Below are positions 6,238-8,342 of a stretch of 8,342 nucleotides of DNA, piece by piece. Position numbers and translations under genes: made by a program. The stretch lies in assembly GCA_036567205.1 (NCBI GenBank), contig DATCVA010000051.1, forward strand, positions 1-8,342, in the 5' to 3' direction. Each line of letters starts with the position of its first letter. The first letter of the stretch is position 1. Under the pieces are notes generated by a model, which was not told the DNA's origin, did not search any database, and worked only from the letters and a program-made list of their open reading frames with translations. This DNA comes from DATCVA01 sp036567205 (GTDB lineage: Bacteria; Pseudomonadota; Gammaproteobacteria; Burkholderiales; Burkholderiaceae_B).

Positions 6238-6783
6238 TTAACTAATCAGGCGTCCGCCTCGTATGCGGCTGCTCTTGCCGGGCGTGAGACCGCCAGCCAG
6301 TTTCAGCCGGTCGGCCAGTGGGCCGACATGTGCATGACATATGGCGCAGGCCAGGGCGTCGGCCGAGTCAGCCGCTGGCAGACCGTTAAGGCTTAGTAAA
6401 TGCTGAACCATCTTTTGCACTTGTTCTTTGGCCGCATGACCATTGCCGACAACAGACTTTTTGATTTGCAGCGCGGTGTATTCATGTACCAGCAGATCGC
6501 TATCGGCCAGTGCGCACATTGCCGCGCCCCGTGCCTGCCCCAGTAAAAGGGTGGACGCGGGGTTGGCGTTGACGAATACTTTTTCGAGTGCGGAGACGGT
6601 GGGGCTGGTGGCCTGGACGACTTCCCGGATATTGTCCAGAATGACCTTTAAGCGTTGCGCCAGGGGTTGATCGGAAGGAACGACGATGGTGCCGCTGGTT
6701 ACGTATTGCAGTCGCGAGCCTTCCGCGTCGATGACGCCGAAGCCTGTGCGCCGCAAACCCGGATCAATCCCCAGAATACGCAT
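6238..6783 (-). CDS. ruvC: Crossover junction endodeoxyribonuclease RuvC
   Basis: RuvC is the dimeric, magnesium-dependent nuclease that cuts Holliday junctions symmetrically. The 181-residue protein is complete and has the four acidic catalytic residues of the RNase H-like fold: D7 in L-G-I-D-P-G, E67 in A-L-E-K-V-F-V, and D139 and D142 in A-A-D-S-A-D-A-L-A. The conserved N-A-N-P-A-S-T-L-L-L-G-Q-A-R-G-A stretch follows E67, and K-K-S-V-V-G-N-G-H-A-A-K-E-Q-V is also intact. The ATG at 6783 shares one base with the purH TAA (TAATG arrangement) and no strong Shine-Dalgarno sequence precedes it, so translation is probably coupled to purH. The C-terminal tail after residue 160 is basic. Confidence 0.97.
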   Translation of the reverse strand: MRILGIDPGLRRTGFGVIDAEGSRLQYVTSGTIVVPSDQPLAQRLKVILDNIREVVQATSPTVSALEKVFVNANPASTLLLGQARGAAMCALADSDLLVHEYTALQIKKSVVGNGHAAKEQVQKMVQHLLSLNGLPAADSADALACAICHAHVGPLADRLKLAGGLTPGKSSRIRGGRLIS

Positions 6784-8342
6784 TAGTGGCGAAAGTGCCG
6801 TGCGCCGGTCAGTAGCATGGCAATGCCACGCTCGTTAGCCGCGGCAATGACCTCGTCGTCGCGAATGCTGCCGCCCGGTTGGATGACGCAGGTAGCGCCG
6901 GCCTCGGCGACTACATCCAGGCCGTCGCGGAATGGAAAGAATGCGTCGGATGCCACGGCGGAACCTGTCAGTGTCAGTCCGGCGTTTGCCGCCTTGATGG
7001 ATGCAATGCGGGCGGAGTCGATGCGGCTCATTTGGCCGGCCCCGACGCCGACAGTCATTCCGTTGGCAACAAACACGATGGCATTGGATTTGACGTACTT
7101 GGCAACCTTCCAGGCAAACATCAGGTCTTGCATTTGAGCAGGGGTAGGGGTTTTGTCCGTGACTACTTTGAAGTCGTCTGCAGATACCTGGAAGTCGTCG
7201 GGATTTTGTACCAGCCAGCCGCCGCCGACACGTTTGATGTCGAAGGCGTTATGGGAATCGCCTTGGGGAACTTGCAGAACCCGCACGTTCTTTTTAGCGG
7301 CGAAAATGGCCAGTGCCTCGGCGTCGTAGGCGGGCGCCAGCAGAACTTCCACGAATTGTTGCGACGTAATTGCTTGTGCAGTTGCTGCATCAACGCTGCG
7401 GTTAAAGGCGATGATGCCGCCGAATGCCGAGGTTGGATCGGTTTTAAACGCTTTTTCGTAGGCCTGCAATACGGTATCGGCGATTGCAACACCGCATGGG
7501 TTGGCATGTTTGACGATGACGCAAGCGCTGGAGTCGAAAGTACGTACACACTCCCAGGCGGCATCGGCATCGGCGATGTTGTTGTACGACAACTCTTTGC
7601 CTTGCAATTGCTGATAGCTGCCCAGCAACCCGGCGCCCAAAGGCTGGTCTATATAAAACGCAGCAGCCTGATGCGGGTTTTCGCCGTAGCGCAATATTTG
7701 CTGTTGCTGCACCTGGACGGTAAGAGTACGCGGCCAAGGGCTGCGTTCAGGTGTTTGATCTTGTACGGGTTCGGCCGGAACAAGGCTGCTGAGGTAGGCG
7801 GCAATGGCTCCGTCGTAAGCAGCGGTGTGAGCATAAACCTTCGTGGCCAACTCGAGCCGGAGTCCATAAGACGGCTGGCCGGCTGGGCCGTCAATATCGG
7901 CCAGGACGCGCTGATAATCGATCGGGTCGATTACGACCGTTACACCGCCGGCAGGTGTACCGTGGTTTTTGGCGGCGGCGCGTAACATGGCCGGGCCGCC
8001 GATGTCGATATTTTCAACGGCGTCGGCAAAAGTGCAATTTGCCTTGGCAATGGTTTCGCGAAACGGATACAGGTTAACGACCAGCAAGTCGATGCGGTCG
8101 ATATTGTGTTGTTCAAGCGTTTTCAGGTGATCTTCGCTGTCGCGCCGGGCCAATAAACCGCCGTGAATTTTGGGATGCAGGGTTTTGACGCGGCCGTCGA
8201 GAATTTCAGGTTGGCCCGTGTGGCTGGCCACTTCAGTAACGTCAAGCCCCGATTGGGCAAGCAGCTTGGCCGTGCCCCCGGTAGAGAGCAGTCGTACCCC
8301 GCGTTGTGCAAGGGCCTGGGCAAATTCAACAATACCGGTTTT
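6783..8342 (-). CDS. purH: Bifunctional AICAR transformylase / IMP cyclohydrolase PurH, 5' end outside the window
   Basis: PurH carries out the last two steps of de novo purine synthesis: formylation of AICAR with 10-formyltetrahydrofolate, then ring closure to IMP. 519 residues are in the window. The frame stays open to base 8342, and the first visible residues K-T-G-I-V-E-F-A correspond to about position 12 of known PurH proteins, so only about a dozen residues and the start are missing. The GTG at 8231 is internal. The cyclohydrolase domain shows L-L-S-T-G-G-T-A and H-T-G-Q-P-E-I-L-D-G-R-V-K-T-L-H-P-K-I-H-G-G. The transformylase domain shows R-Y-G-E-N-P-H-Q, the catalytic V-K-H-A-N-P-C-G-V-A and S-A-F-G-G-I-I-A-F-N. 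The end reads C-V-I-Q-P-G-G-S-I-R-D-D-E followed by L-L-T-G-A-R-H-F-R-H. It heads the visible operon with ruvC, ruvA and ruvB. Confidence 0.97.
   Translation of the reverse strand, partial: KTGIVEFAQALAQRGVRLLSTGGTAKLLAQSGLDVTEVASHTGQPEILDGRVKTLHPKIHGGLLARRDSEDHLKTLEQHNIDRIDLLVVNLYPFRETIAKANCTFADAVENIDIGGPAMLRAAAKNHGTPAGGVTVVIDPIDYQRVLADIDGPAGQPSYGLRLELATKVYAHTAAYDGAIAAYLSSLVPAEPVQDQTPERSPWPRTLTVQVQQQQILRYGENPHQAAAFYIDQPLGAGLLGSYQQLQGKELSYNNIADADAAWECVRTFDSSACVIVKHANPCGVAIADTVLQAYEKAFKTDPTSAFGGIIAFNRSVDAATAQAITSQQFVEVLLAPAYDAEALAIFAAKKNVRVLQVPQGDSHNAFDIKRVGGGWLVQNPDDFQVSADDFKVVTDKTPTPAQMQDLMFAWKVAKYVKSNAIVFVANGMTVGVGAGQMSRIDSARIASIKAANAGLTLTGSAVASDAFFPFRDGLDVVAEAGATCVIQPGGSIRDDEVIAAANERGIAMLLTGARHFRH

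Noticed and set aside
6879..7985. A 368-codon open frame on the plus strand, antisense to purH.
   Set aside because: It lies entirely inside the well-supported purH gene, its composition (rich in Gly, Val, Cys) looks like a reverse-complement shadow, and it shows no recognisable domain or ribosome binding site.

Overview
The window looks like ordinary chromosome from a betaproteobacterium, most probably the family Alcaligenaceae (relatives of Bordetella, Pusillimonas and Alcaligenes). Two things point there. The gene order purH-ruvC-ruvA-ruvB on one strand is familiar from that group, and the RuvB and serine acetyltransferase sequences resemble the Bordetella-type proteins as I remember them. 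Base composition looks moderately GC-rich, lower than in Bordetella itself. This placement comes from recognition, not from a search.

Left part (1-2682). The 3' end of a serine O-acetyltransferase gene enters on the plus strand and stops at 305. It converges on a minus-strand series read from right to left: a GNAT acetyltransferase (2682-2098), an aldo/keto reductase (2030-1083), a possible 32-codon small ORF (956-858) and an RNA 2',3'-cyclic phosphodiesterase, thpR (855-340). These look like independent housekeeping or accessory enzymes, not one pathway.

Middle (2683-4460). Two plus-strand genes follow: an alpha/beta hydrolase with a hydrophobic, possibly lipoprotein-type N-terminus, and a hemerythrin-family di-iron protein with a strong ribosome binding site. 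The hemerythrin gene ends 81 bases before the stop codon of ruvB, which is convergent with it.

Right part (4461-8342). A minus-strand operon runs purH (its first residues lie beyond the window), ruvC (overlapping the purH stop by one base), ruvA (17-base gap) and ruvB (116-base gap). PurH performs the last two steps of de novo IMP synthesis. RuvA, RuvB and RuvC form the complete Holliday-junction migration and resolution machine. The ruvA-ruvB gap contains an 11-bp hairpin and a second, competing hairpin that includes the ruvA stop codon. This is the most interesting non-coding structure in the window.

I see no mobile element, CRISPR array, RNA gene, phage gene or defence system, and no clear candidate for a new biological system. 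The findings are modest: a possible RNA switch between ruvA and ruvB, two candidate short ORFs, a start-site and export question for the hydrolase, and inverted repeats upstream of the hemerythrin gene.
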